A stretch of DNA of 64,000 nucleotides from Symbiodinium sp. CCMP2592 (GCA_905221615.1 CAJNDT010006150.1:62001-126000); one strand, 5' to 3'; counted from the stretch's first letter, positions 19,282-30,888 are shown. The notes: a model not told the origin generated them from the letters alone. Numbers and translations: made by a program.

Positions 19282-21296
19282 GGGCTTAGGGTCTTTAAGC
19301 CTATAAGGAACCTTACAGGGCTTAGGGTCTATAAGGAACTTTACAGGGCTTAGGGTCTATAAGGAACCTTACAGGGCTTAGGGTCTGTAAGGAACCTTAC
19401 AGGGTTTAGGGTCTATAAGGAGCCTTACAGGGCTTAGGGTCTATAAGGAACCTTACAGGGCTTAGGGTCTATAAGGAACCTTACAGGGTTTAGGGTCTAT
19501 AAGGAACCTTACAGGGTTTAGGGTCTATAAGGAACCTTACAGGGCTTAGGGTCTGTAAGGAACCTTACAAGGCTTAGGGTCTATAAGGAACCTCACAGGG
19601 TTTAGGGTCTATAAAGAACCTTACAGGGCTTAGGGTCTGTAAGGAACCTTACAGGGTTTAGGGTCTATAAGGAACCTTACAGGGTTCAGGGTCTATAAGG
19701 AACCTTACAGGGTTTAGGGTCTATAAGGAACCTTACAGGGCTTAGGGTCTGTAAGGAACCTTACAGGGTTTAGGGTCTATAAGGAACCTGACAGGGTTTA
19801 GGGTTTATAAGGAACCTTACAGGGCTTAGGGTCTGTAAGGAACCTTACAGGGCTTAGGGTCTATAAGGAACCTCACAGGGTTTAGGGTCTATAAGGAACC
19901 TTACAGGGCTTAGGGTCTGTAAGGAACCTTACAGGGTTTAGGGTCTATAAGGAACCTTACAGGGTTCAGGGTCTATAAGGAACCTGACAGGGTTTAGGGT
20001 CTATAAGGAACCTTACCGGGCTTAGGGTCTGTAAGGAACCTTACAGGGTTTAGGGTCTATATAAGGAACCTGACAGGGTTTAGGGTCTATCAGGAACTTT
20101 ACAGTTTTTAGGGTCTGTGAGGAACCTTACAAGGTTTAGGGTCTATAAGGAGCCTCACAGGGTTTAGGGTTTATAAGGAACCTTACAGGGTTTAGGGTCT
20201 ATAAGGAACCTTACAGGGCTTAGGGTCTGTTAAGAACATTACAGGGTTTAGGGTCTATAAGGAACCTTACAGGGCTTAGGGTCTATAAGGAACCTTACAG
20301 GGCTTTAGGGTCTGTAAGGAATCTTACAGGGTTTAGGGTCTATAAGGAACCTGACAGGGTTTAGGGTCTATCAGGAACTTTACAGTTTGTAGGGTCTGTA
20401 AGGAACCTTACAGGGCTTAGGGTCTATAAGGAACCTTACAGGGCTTAGGGTCTATAAGGAACCTTACAGGGTTTAGGGTCTATAAGGAACCTTACAGGGT
20501 TTAGGGTCTATAAGGAACCTTACAGGGCTTAGGGTCTGTAAGGAACCTTACAAGGCTTAGGGTCTATAAGGAACCTCACAGGGTTTAGGGTCTATAAAGA
20601 ACCTTACAGGGCTTAGGGTCTGTAAGGAACCTTACAGGGTTTAGGGTCTATAAGGAACCTTACAGGGTTCAGGGTCTATAAGGAACCTTACAGGGTTTAG
20701 GGTCTATAAGGAACCTTACAGGGCTTAGGGTCTGTAAGGAACCTTACAGGGTTTAGGGTCTATAAGGAACCTGACAGGGTTTAGGGTTTATAAGGAACCT
20801 TACAGGGCTTAGGGTCTGTAAGGAACCTTACAGGGCTTAGGGTCTATAAGGAACCTGACAGGGTTTAGGGTCTATAAGGAACCTTACCGGGCTTAGGGTC
20901 TGTAAGGAACCTTACAGGGTTTAGGGTCTATAAGGAACCTGACAGGGTTTAGGGTCTATCAGGAACTTTACAGTTTTTAGGGTCTATAAGGAACGTCACA
21001 GGGCTTAGGGTCTATAAGGAACCTTACAGGGTTTAGGGTCTATAAGGAACCTTACAGGGCTTAGGGTCTGTTAAGAACCTTACAGGGTTTAGGGTCTATA
21101 AGGAACCTTACAGGGCTTAGGGTCTGTTAAGAACCTTACAGGGTTTAGGGTCTATAAGGAACCTTACAGGGCTTAGGGTCTATAAGGAACCTGACAGGGC
21201 TTTAGGGTCTGTAAGGAATCTTACAGGGCTTAGGGTCTATAAGGAACCTTACAGGGTTTAGGGTCTATAAGGAACCTTACAGGGCTTAGGGTCTAT
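19282..21296 (+). repeat. 28-bp minisatellite array, about 72 copies
   Basis: The unit is a telomere-like word fused to a palindrome-like core: TTAGGGTCTATAAGG, then AACCTTACAGGGC. Units vary at a few fixed positions (TCTATAAGG or TCTGTAAGG; GGGCTT or GGGTTT; CCTTACA or CCTGACA). The variant order repeats within the array: the run starting with ACAAGG at 19567 recurs at 20550, an offset of 983 bp, which is 35 units plus three inserted bases. This indicates a recent block duplication. Confidence 0.95.
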
Positions 21297-21304
21297 GTAC
21301 GTTG

Positions 21305-21325
21305 GACCTTTAGGGTCCATGTGAG
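21305..21325 (+). repeat. left terminal inverted repeat of an 8-kb block
   Basis: GACCTTTAGGGTCCATGTGA plus G. The reverse complement with one mismatch lies at 29280-29300. It starts 8 bp after the 28-bp array stops. Confidence 0.6.
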
Positions 21326-21439
21326 GATCTCTTCTTCTGTCCTTATTAAAAGCCATACTGCAGCATCTGAACTCCAAACCTCAAACCCCCAAGGTTCGGC
21401 CCAAACTCTAAACACTGAACCCGTAACTCTCAACCCTAA

Positions 21440-24400
21440 GTCGTAAACTCCATGCAAACTTTTACTCCAACTCTCTTCCTGCTACATCTTAGTCCTTCCC
21501 TCCAGTGAGTAGGCATCGAGGTAGAGCAGTAGAAATATCGTGGCAAGAATTGGGAAAAACTAGGAGTAACTAGCAGACATGTAGGAGAGAGTAGGAGTAA
21601 GAACAGCAGTAGCGGTAGAAGTAGCCCTAAGAGGAGGTTCATGGGTGCAAGGAATAGGAAACTCAATTGAGAGAGGAGGAATAAAGGAAGAGGACAACTA
21701 GTCTAGAAGTGGACATGATGAGGGAGCTGGAATGAGACTAAGAGAATGAGAGTAGCACGTTTCAAACAGGAGGACAGGGGGCGGAGAGAGCAGGAGTGTG
21801 TGCAGGGTCAGTTTGACATTAGGAGTCGGAGGACAGGAATATGCGAACAAAAAAGGGGAGTTCGACTAATTGAAAAGGAGCCACACATTGGGAGTAGGAG
21901 AGGAGGAAGGCAAGAGTAGAAATTAGCAGAAAAGGAGTAAAAGAGACGTACCAGGAGACGGCGAATAGGAGAGTGGGAGTAAAATGATGACATCTTACCA
22001 GCCTGTTATGTTAGTCTACTAATCTCCTAATGTTGTACTCCTATCCACCTACCCCTAGTCTCCGATTATTACACTTGCTTTCCTGCTCTGCCTCTCTTAT
22101 TAACCTACTATTTCTCTGTTGGAAAATCTACTTTCGATGCCTTGACAACATCATTTCTCTTACACTACTTTTCTCCTATCCCTAGTGTCGAATTCACCCT
22201 ACTCCTAGGCAGCAATAGAGGAATAGGACTCGGAACATACAGGTAATGGGGTGGGAATATGATGGGGCTCGGAGTCTACGCTTTGCTTTGTTCAATCCCA
22301 TCATGTCACTCCACCTTTCTGCATTTTGTTCGCTTACTCTCCTACTCCTACCCTCTCGTTCCTCTACTTCTACCTTCCTGTATTGGTAACCTACCGTGGC
22401 TTTCCTACTGTTTTTCCACTCCTGTCCTTTGCCACTCTTACTCTCCCATTCGTACCTTGCTAGTCCCATGTTCATAGTCCTACTCTCCTACTTCCATGCT
22501 CATGCTCCTGTGGCCCTATTACAGATTCATTCTCCACGTTTTGTTCAAGTACCTTCTTTCCCGCTCTCAACTCCTCATTCTCCTACTTTCGGGGTGTCCT
22601 CCTCTCCTGCGGTCCTGTTTTATTACTTTCTGGCTACTCTCCTACTCCTGCTCTTCCAACAAGACACTCTCCTACTCCTACTCTCTTACTCGCACTCTCC
22701 CACTCCTACTCTTCTATTCCTTCGCTCTGATTCGTATTCTCTCTGCCCCTAGTCTCCTCTTTCTGTTGGAATACTAACCTTACGTCTACTCCTACTCTCC
22801 TACTGCTACTATTCCATTCCTACTCCTACTCTTCTCTTCCTCCCCCTTAAGGAGTGCGCATCGAGCGAGGTAGGGCAGTAGGAATAACAGCAGTGGTAGA
22901 GATGGGGACAAGACCAGGAATAACAAAAGTGGAGGGGCACGATGAGAACCGGAGTAGCGGTAGAACCTTTGAAGTAGCGCTCAGCGGAGGTGTAGAGGGG
23001 GGGCGGGTGGTAAGGAGTGGGAAACGAATTCACAGAGTAGAAGTAGAAGACTTGGACAGGTCGTCTAGATGTCGAAATAAGAAAGCTGGAATAAGCATCA
23101 GACAGTATATCTATGGTAGCGGGAATTAGGAGAATTAGGATTAACTAGCAGACATGTAGGAGAGAGTAGGAGTAGGAACAGGAGTGGCGGTAGAAGTAGC
23201 CCTAAGAGGAGGTGCATGGAGGGTAAGGAATAGGAAACTGAATTGAGAGAGGAGGAATAAAAGAAGAGGACAACTAACTAGTCTAGAAGTGGACATGAGG
23301 CAGCTGGAATAAGACTGAGAGAATGAGAGTAGCTCGTTTCAAACAGGAGGACGGGGGGCGGAGAGCATAGGAGTATATGCCGGGTCAGTTTGACAGTAGG
23401 AGTCGGAGGAGTGGGAAACGAATTCAGAGAGTAGAAGTAGAAGACTTGGACAGGTAGTGTAGATGTAGACGTAAGAAAGCTGGAATAAGCATCAGACAGT
23501 ATATCTATACTGGCGGGAATTGGGAGAATTAGGAGTAACTAGCAGACATGTAGGAGAGAGTAGGAGTAGGAAGAGGAGTAGCGGTAGAAGTCGCCATCGG
23601 AGGAGGTGCATGGAGGGTAAGGAATAGGAAACTCAATTGAGAGAGTAGGAATAAAAGAAGAGGACAACTAGTCTAGAAGTGGACATGAGGGAGCTGGAAT
23701 AAGACTAAGAGAATGAGAGTAGCTCGTTTCAAACAGGAGGACGGGGGGCGGAGAGAATAGGGGTATGTGCCGGGTCAGTTCGACAGTAGGATTCAGAGAG
23801 TAGAAGTAGAAGACTTGGACAGGTAGTCTAGATGTAGACGTAAGAAAGCTGGAATAAGCATCAGACAGTAAATCTATAGTGGAGGGAATTGGGAGAACTA
23901 GCATTATAAGACGTGTAGGAGGGAGTAGGAGTAAGAACAGGAGTTGCGGTAGAAGTCGCCCTCAGAGGAGGTGCATGGAGGGTAAGGAATAGGAAACTCA
24001 ATTGAGAGAGTAGGAATAAAACAAGAGGACAACTAGTCTAGAAGTGGACATGATGAGGGAGCTGGAATGAGACTAAGAGAATGAAAGTAGCACGTTTCAA
24101 ACAAGAGGACAGGGGGCGGAGAGAGCAGGAGTGTGTGCAGGGTCAGTTTGACATTAGGAGTCGGAGGACAGGAATATGCGAACAAAAAAAGGGGAGTTCG
24201 ACTAATTGAAAAGGAGCCACACGTTGGGAGTAGGAGAGGAGGAAGGCAAGAGTAGAAATTAGCAGAAAAGGAGTAAAAGAGACGTACCAGGAGACGGCGA
24301 ATAGGAGAGTGGAAGTAAAATGATGACATCTTACCAGCCTGTTATGTTAGTCTACTAATCTCCTAATCTTGTACTCCTATCCACCTACCCCTAGTCTCCG

Positions 24401-26030
24401 ATTATTACACTTGCTTTCCTGCTCTGCCTCTCTAATTAACCTACTATTTCTCTGTTGGAAAATCTACTTTCGATGCCTTGACAACATCATTTCTCTTACA
24501 CTACTTTTCTCCTATCCCTAGTGTCGAATTCATCCTACTCCTAGGCAGCAATAGACGAATAGGACTCGGAACATACAGGTAATGGGGTGGGAATATGATG
24601 GGGATCGGAGTCTACGCTTTGCTTTGTTCAATCCCATCATGTCACTCCACCTTTCTGCATTTTGTTCGCTTACTCTCCTACTCCTACCCTCTCGTTCCTC
24701 TACTTCTACCTTCCTGTATTGGTAACCTACCGTGGCTTTCCTACCGCTTTTCCACTCCTGCCCTCTGCCACTCTTACCCTCCCATTCGTACCTTGCTAGT
24801 CCCATGTTCATAGTCCTACTCTCCTACTTCCATGCTCATGCTCCTGTGGCCCTATTACAGATTCATTCTCCACGTTTTGTTCAAGTACCTTCTTTCCTGC
24901 TCTGAACTCCTCATTCTCCTACTTTCGTGCTGTCCTACTCTCCTGCTGTCCTGTTCTCTTACTTTCTGGCTACTCCCCTCCTGCTCTTCCAACAAGACAC
25001 TCTCCTACTCCTACTCTCTTACTCGCACTCTGCCACTCCTACTCTTCTATTCCTTCGCTCTGATTCGTATTCTCTTTGCCCCTAGTCTCCTCTTTCTGTT
25101 GGAATACTAACCTTACGTCTACTCCTACTCTCCTACTGCTACTATTCCATTCCTACTCCTACTCTTCTCTTCCTCCCCCTTAAGGAGTGCGCATCGAGCG
25201 AGGTAGGACAGTAGGAATAACAGCAGTGGTAGAGATGGGGACAAGACCAGGAATACCAAAAGTGGAGGGGCACGATGAGAACCGGAGTAGCGGTAGAACC
25301 TTTGAAGTAGCGCTCAGCGGAGGTGTAGAGGGGGAGGGGGGTGGTAAGGAGTGGGAAGCGAATTCAGAGATTACAAGTAGAAGACTAGGACAGGTAGTCT
25401 AGACGTGGAAATAAGAGAGCTGGAATAAGAATCAAGCATGATACATAGTGGTGGGAATCGGGAAAGACTAGGAATCATTCACATACGGGTAGGAGAGAGT
25501 AAGGGTAAGAACAGGAGTAGCGGTAGAAGTCGCCCTCAGAGGAGGTGCATGGAGGGTAAGGAATAGGAAACTCAATTGAGAGAGTAGGAATAAAACAAGA
25601 GGACAACTAGTCTAGAAGTGGACATGATGAGGGAGCTGGAATGAGACTAAGAGAATGAAAGTAGCACGTTTCAAACAGGAGGACAGGGGGCGGAGAGAGC
25701 AGGAGTATGTGCAGGGTCAGTTTGACATTAGGAGTCGGAGGACAGGAATATGCGAACAAAAAACGGGGAGTTCGACTAGTTGAAAAGGAGCCACACATTG
25801 GGAGTAGGAGAGGAGGAAGGCAAGAGTAAAGATTAGCAGAAGAGGAGTAAAAGAGACGTGCCAGGAGAAGGCGGATAGGAGAGTGGGAGTAAAATAATGC
25901 CATCTTACTAGCCTGTTATGTTAGTCTACTAATCTCCCAATCTTGCACTCCTATATACCTACTCCTAGTCTCCGACGATTACACTTACTTTCCTGCTCTG
26001 CCTCTCTTATTAACCTACTATCTCTCTTTT
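21440..26030. repeat. GGAGTA/TACTCC-rich segmentally duplicated region
   Basis: Purine-rich (GTAGGAGT, GGTAGAAG) blocks alternate with pyrimidine-rich (CTCCTACTC) blocks. A segment from about 21581 to 23080 recurs at about 23917-25410 with an offset of 2336 bp and few differences. A third, shorter copy spans 25489-26030. A smaller unit with AGAGTAGGAGTAGGAA and AACTCAATTGAGAGAG occurs five times (near 21583, 23153, 23550, 23910, 25487). ORFs here (for example 22194-22475 and 24530-24811) occur in both copies, but they are serine/leucine/tyrosine-rich translations of the repeat. Confidence 0.85.
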
Positions 26031-26039
26031 GGAAAAAGA

Positions 26040-29000
26040 AAATTTGTTTAACCATTTCAAAAGGGTTGAAATGGATAAAATCCTTGCTCCTGGGTTTTTG
26101 GGGGAAGCCCACAGTATTAAAAATGGTTGAAACGGTTGAAATGGTTGAAATGGATAAAGATTTTAACCATTTCAACCATTTCAACCGTTTCAAAATGGTT
26201 GAAATGGTTGAAATGGTTGAAATGGATAAAACTTGTAACGATTTCAACAATTTCATCCATTTCAAACCCTTCTGCCTTTGCCCGGAGACAAGGGTTGAAA
26301 CGGTTGAAATGGTTAAAGTTTTTATCCATTTCAACCATTTCAACCGTTTCAAAATGGTTGAAATGGTTGAAATGGTTGAAATGGATAAAACTTTTAACGA
26401 TTTCAACCATTTCATCCATTTCAAACCCTTCTGCCTTTGCCCGGAGACAAAGGTTGAAACGGTTGAAATGGTTAAAGTTTTTATCCATTTCAACCATTTC
26501 AACCGTTTTGAAATGGTTGAAATGGATGAAATGGATGAACTTTTTAACCATTTCATCTATTTCAACCGTTTCAACCAGTTCAACCATTTCAAATCCTTTT
26601 GCCTTTGTCCGAGGGCCAGGATATTTTAACCATTTCAACCATTTCAACCATTTCGAAATGGTTGAAATGGTTGAAATGGATGAAAGTCTTGCCCCTGAAC
26701 TCCAGGAGAAGCCCAATACATTAAAAATGGTTGAAATGGTTGAAACGGTTGAAATGGTTAAAGTTTTTATCCATTTCAACCATTTCAACCGTTTTGAAAT
26801 GGTTGAAATGGTTGAAATGGATGAACTTTTTAACCATTTCATCTATTTCAACCATTTCAACCATTTCAACCATTTCAAATCCTTTTGCCTTTGTCCGAGG
26901 GCCAGGATTTTTTAACCATTTCAACCATTTCAACCATTTCGAAATGGTTGAAATGGACGAAATGGATGAAATTCTTGCCCCTGAACTCCCGGAGAAGCCC
27001 AAAACATTAAAAATGGTTGAAATGGTTGAAACGGTTGAAATGGTTAAAGTTTTTATTCATTTCAACCATTTCAACCGTTTTGAAATGGATGAAATGGATG
27101 AACTTTTTAACCATTTCATCTATTTCAACCGTTTCAACCATTTCAACCATTTCAAATCCTTTTGCCTTTGCCCGAGGGCCAGGATTTTTTAACCATTTCA
27201 ACCATTTCAACCATTTCGAAATGGTTGAAATGGATGAAATGGATGAAATTCTTGGCCCTGAACTCCCGCAAAAGCCCAAAACATTAAAAATGGTTGAAAT
27301 GGTTGAAATGGTTGAAACGGTTGAAATGGTTAAAGTTTTTATCCATTTCAACCATTTCAACCGTTTTGAAATGGTTGAAATGGATGAAATGGATGAACTA
27401 TTTAACCATTTCGTCTATTTCAACCGCTTCAGCCATTTCAACCATTTGAAATCCTTTTGCCTTTGTCCGAGGGCCAGGATTTTTTTTACCATTTCAACCA
27501 TTTCAACCATTTCGAAATGGTTGAAATGGATGAAATTTTTGCCCCTGAACTCCCGGAGAAGCCCAAAACATTAAAAATGGTTGAAATGGTTGAAACGGTT
27601 GAAATGGTTAAAGTTTTTATCCATTTCAACCATTTCAGCCGTTTTGAAATGGTTGAAATGGTTGAAATGGATGAACTTTTTAACCATTTCATCTATTTCA
27701 ATGTGAAATGAAATGGATGAAATTCTTGCCCCTGAACTCCCGGAGAAGCCCAAAACATTAAAAATGGTTGAAATGGTTGAAACGGTTGAAATGGTTAAAG
27801 TTTTTATCCATTTCAACCATTTCAACCGTTTTGAAATGGTTGAAATGGATGAAGGATGAACTTTTTAACCATTTCATCTATTTCAACCGTTTCAACCAGT
27901 TCAACCATTTCAAATCCTTTTAACCATTTCATCTATTTCAACCGTTTCAACCATTTCAACCATTTCAAATCCTTTTGCCTTTGCCCGAGGGCCAGGATTT
28001 TTTAACCATTTCAACCATTGCAACCATTTCGATTTTGTTGAAATGGATGAAATGGATGAAATTCTTGCCCCTGAACTCCCGGAGAAGCCCAAAACATTAA
28101 AAATGGTTGAAATGGTTGAAATGGTTGAAACGGTTGAAATGGTTAAAGTTTTTATCCATTTCAACCATTTCAACCGTTTTGAAATGGTTGAAATGGATGA
28201 AATGGATCAACTTTTTAACCATTTCATTTATTTCAACCGTTTCAACCATTTCAACCATTTGAAATCCTTGTGCCTTTGTCCGAGGGCCAGGATTTTTTTT
28301 TTAACCATTTCAACCATTTCAACCATTTCGAAATGGTTGAAATGGATGAAATGGATGAAATTCTTGCCCCTGAACTCCCGGAGAAGCCCAAAACATTAAA
28401 AATGGTTGAAATGGTTGAAACGGTTGAAATGGTTAAAGTTTTTATCCATTTCAACCATTTCAACCGTTTTGAAATGGTTGAAATGGAGGAAATGGATGAA
28501 CTTTTTAACCATTTCATCTATTTCAACCGTTTCAACCATTTCAAATCCTTTTGCCTTTGTCCGAGGGCCAGGATTTTTTAACCATTTCAACCATTTCGAA
28601 ATGGTTGAAATGGATGAAATGGATGAATTTCTTGCCCCTGAACTCCCGGAGAAGCCCAAAACATTAAAAATGGTTGAAATGGTTGAAACGGTTGAAATGG
28701 TTAAAGTTTTTATCCATTTCAACCATTTCAACCGTTTTGAAATGGTTGAAATGGATGAAATGGATGAACTTTTTAACCATTTCATCTATTTCAACCGTTT
28801 CAACCATTTCAACCATTTCAACCATTTCGAAATGGTTGAAATGGATGAAATTCTTGCCCCTGAACTCCCGGAGAAGCCCAAAACATTAAAAATGGTTGAA
28901 ATGGTTGAAATGGTTGAAACGGTTGAAATGGTTAAAGTTTTTATCCATTTCAACCATTTCAACCGTTTTGAAATGGTTGAAATGGATGAAATGGATGAAC

Positions 29001-29150
29001 TTTTTAACCATTTCATCTATTTCAACCGTTTCAACCATTTCAACCATTTCAAATCCTTTTGCCTTTGTCCGAGGGCCAGGATATTTTAACCATTTCAACC
29101 ATTTCAACCATTTCGAAATGGTTGCAATGGATGAAATGGATGAACTTTTT
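26040..29150. repeat. 9-bp hairpin satellite (ATGGTTGAA / TTCAACCAT) with a higher-order unit of about 285 bp
   Basis: Short runs of ATGGTTGAA alternate with runs of its reverse complement, so each unit folds into long stems (for example ACCATTTCGAAATGGT). Two conserved non-repeat spacers mark about ten higher-order copies: one with TTTTGCCTTTGTCCGAGGGC, another with CCTGAACTCCCGGAGAAGCC. Higher-order copies are 220-300 bp apart. Because the core is 9 bp, every reading frame on both strands stays open. Confidence 0.95.
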
Positions 29151-29279
29151 GCTGCAAATACTAGCACTACTAGTTTTAGTTACTATTGATAACTATACAA
29201 GTCTTACTATTCCCTTCTGGTACTAACCTTCTGGTACTAACACTGCTAATACCGATGCTAGTACTACCCCGAGCGTATA

Positions 29280-29300
29280 CTCACATTGACCCTAAAGGTC
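29280..29300 (-). repeat. right terminal inverted repeat of the 8-kb block
   Basis: CTCACATTGACCCTAAAGGT plus C pairs with 21305-21325 at 20 of 21 positions. The minisatellite resumes 8 bp further on. Confidence 0.6.
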
Positions 29301-29307
29301 TATGCCA

Positions 29308-29508
29308 CTTAGGGTCTATAAGGAACCTTACAGGGTTTAGGGTCTATAAGGAACCTTACAGGGTTTAGGGTCTATAAGGAACCTTACAGGGCTTAGGGTC
29401 TGTAAGGAACCTTACAGGGCTTAGGGTCTATAAGGAACCTTACAGGGCTTTAGGGTCTGTAAGGAACCTTGCAGGGCTTAGGGTCTATAAGGAACCTGAC
29501 AGGGTTTA
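29308..29508 (+). repeat. 28-bp minisatellite, second block, about 7 copies
   Basis: Same unit and same strand as the array at 19282-21296. It decays into TTTCTAGGG-type words up to about 29570. Confidence 0.9.
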
Positions 29509-29570
29509 TAGGGTTTCTAGGGTTTCCAGGGTTTCTAGGGTTTAGGGTTTACGGCTTCTAGGGTTTAGGT

Positions 29571-29606
29571 GTTCTTGGGTCTTGATGTGTCTGTCGTGTT
29601 GTTTGC
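29571..29606 (+). repeat. 36-bp direct repeat, left copy
   Basis: Begins GTTCTTGGGTCTTGATGTGT. An identical 36-bp copy lies at 36110-36145. Together they flank the repeat-poor gene island. Confidence 0.8.
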
Positions 29607-30170
29607 CGCTCGGGCAGCCGACCACTGTTGTGTTAATACCTCATGATTTTCTCACTGATCTTCGACGCGACATCTGATGCTGTGTTGCTTGTGATTTTCG
29701 GCGTTTAGCCACACTGCTTTCATTGCTATAGCAGTCCCTGCTGACTTTGCATGTCAGCTTCTGTTGAAGAACACATTCCTTGAGTACGGCCGCCGAGCGA
29801 GCCCAAGCTGCCAATGAGGCGTTGTTGTGCGATGCGGCAACGCCACTGTAGTTGCATCTTTCGCCTCCTGGACGGACCTGGGTGCGTCGGAGTCGCCTTG
29901 TGCTGGCCCGGTCGTACCCCCTCCAACCCCGTCAAAGGTTTAGGGCTGCTTATAGGGTTTATGGGGTCTTTAGGGCGTCTAGGGTTTAGGGTTTAGGATT
30001 TCGAGTCTATAGGGTTTCGGGTGTAGGGTTGAGCGTCTAGTAGGGTTTAGGGTTTAGACTGTGCTTGATCCCAGGTTCCTTACTTTCGGCCCGTCATGGC
30101 CCGATCAATTCGAGCGAGACTTTCTGTGGGTCTGTTCTCGGGGTAGAAGCAAGTGGAGCACAACGTCATA

Positions 30171-30246
30171 GGGTCCATATTATAGCACGACCTTATTTTT
30201 TAAGGTACCCAACAAGGGGCCATAATTTTGACAACTACCCATATGA
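30171..30246. mobile_element. B-family element, copy 3 (right half)
   Basis: ATAATTTTGACAACTACCCA, then TATG at the right end. The left end is missing. Confidence 0.55.
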
Positions 30247-30465
30247 TGAACAGATATTTATCTGCAGTGCCGCGATGAGGGAGTTCGCGAGGTGATGACC
30301 TCGCTTGGTCCTGGTCTCAGCTGTCTAGTTCAAGTTTCAGATGAGCTCACCAAGCCTATCAGGTTTCTCCATCCGTGTGTGCGACCCCACTCCGCCGGAC
30401 GAGCCTTCTTTCCAGCATCTGCCTCAGTTTGCGGTGCTGCACCGCTTCCTAACTTGTTATTTTCC
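30247..30465 (+). CDS. candidate exon, unknown protein
   Basis: Open for 73 codons to a TGA at 30466. A CTGCAG acceptor-like site ends at 30267, after which the peptide reads CRDEGVREVMTSLGPGLSCL and continues with VSDELTKPIRF. Composition is GC-rich at third positions and free of telomere-like words. It is the first of several coding-like stretches between 30.2 and 32.2 kb. No domain is recognised. A 166-codon minus-strand ORF overlaps it and is judged a shadow. Confidence 0.42.
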
Positions 30466-30524
30466 TGAGTTTCCCGGCCTGGTGGACCTCGCAGTGCGCG
30501 GACGAGGCGCGTGCTCCTAAGTGA

Positions 30525-30644
30525 ACCTCGCGGCTGGAAGACTGCGACTTGACTGAGGCTGAAGAAAAGGAATTCGAGCTTCTGAAGGAACACTGGGACC
30601 GCCTTCGAGCCGGGGAAGAAGGCCACGTACAAATGCGCAGCTGT
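30525..30644 (+). CDS. candidate exon, acidic helical segment
   Basis: 40 codons between TGA and TAG. The peptide LTEAEEKEFELLKEHWDRLR is a strongly amphipathic charged helix, very unlike random translation. GTACAA at 30627 (phase 0) could splice to an acceptor at 30741, joining it in frame to the next stretch. That 115-nt intron is plausible but has a weak pyrimidine tract. Confidence 0.45.
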
Positions 30645-30678
30645 TAGTCCGAATGTTCGTGACTGCAGGTCCTGCCTT

Positions 30679-30888
30679 GTGGCACATCTACGAGAAGGCC
30701 GGTGCAGGCGTAATTCACTAAGGCCACCTGCTACGAGTGAGGTCGCGAACCAGCGGCAGAGCGAGAACGGTTGGCAAGCGGTGGCGAAGTTCCGCCTCAG
30801 GCCCGACAGCTTGAAGCTTGAAGAAACCATGACTGATGAGTTTTGCGAGACAATTCGAGTACTTCGCCCGGGAGGGAGACTTCAATGA
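30679..30888 (+). CDS. candidate exon with a methyltransferase-like tail motif
   Basis: 70 codons to a TGA at 30886. It ends MTDEFCETIRVLRPGGRLQ. The IRVLRPGGRL word matches the motif that follows the central strand of many class I SAM-dependent methyltransferases (RVLKPGGRL type). The glycine-rich SAM-binding motif I is not seen upstream, so this may be a fragment or coincidence. It could follow 30525-30644 through the proposed intron. Confidence 0.35.
   Translation: MAHLREGRCRRNSLRPPATSEVANQRQSENGWQAVAKFRLRPDSLKLEETMTDEFCETIRVLRPGGRLQ

Larger units (their letters stand above)
21305..29300. mobile_element. putative large non-autonomous element inserted in the 28-bp minisatellite
   Basis: About 8.0 kb bounded by 21-bp inverted ends (20 of 21 matching). 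The same 28-bp minisatellite lies immediately outside on both sides, in the same orientation. The interior is satellite DNA only: duplicated GGAGTA-rich sequence, then a 9-bp hairpin satellite. No transposase-like reading frame is visible. A target-site duplication is not clear; GGTCTATG occurs at 21290-21297 and 29297-29304 but overlaps the right end repeat. The ends resemble the local GGACCCTTTAGGGTCC background, which tempers the claim. Confidence 0.45.

Noticed and set aside
19282-21296. CRISPR array
   Set aside because: Units are contiguous 28-mers with no unique spacers, in eukaryotic DNA.
22194-22777. Membrane-like ORFs rich in Leu/Ser/Tyr in the GGAGTA/TACTCC region
   Set aside because: The hydrophobic look comes from CTCCTACTC repeats. 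The duplicate copy has the same frames because of the 2336-bp duplication.
25943-29189. ORFs of up to 262 codons on both strands (MVEMVE, FNHFNH, KWLKWLK, STIST translations)
   Set aside because: They are translations of a 9-bp repeat and its reverse complement. All six frames are open because the unit length is a multiple of three, so length is no evidence of coding.
21305-29300. Autonomous transposon
   Set aside because: No transposase-like frame or catalytic motif is visible inside. Only satellite DNA lies between the ends.
30330-30830. 166-codon minus-strand ORF
   Set aside because: It overlaps three + strand stretches with more natural peptides. Composition is Arg/Ser/Leu-heavy, as expected for antisense of GC-rich coding DNA. 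Not fully excluded.
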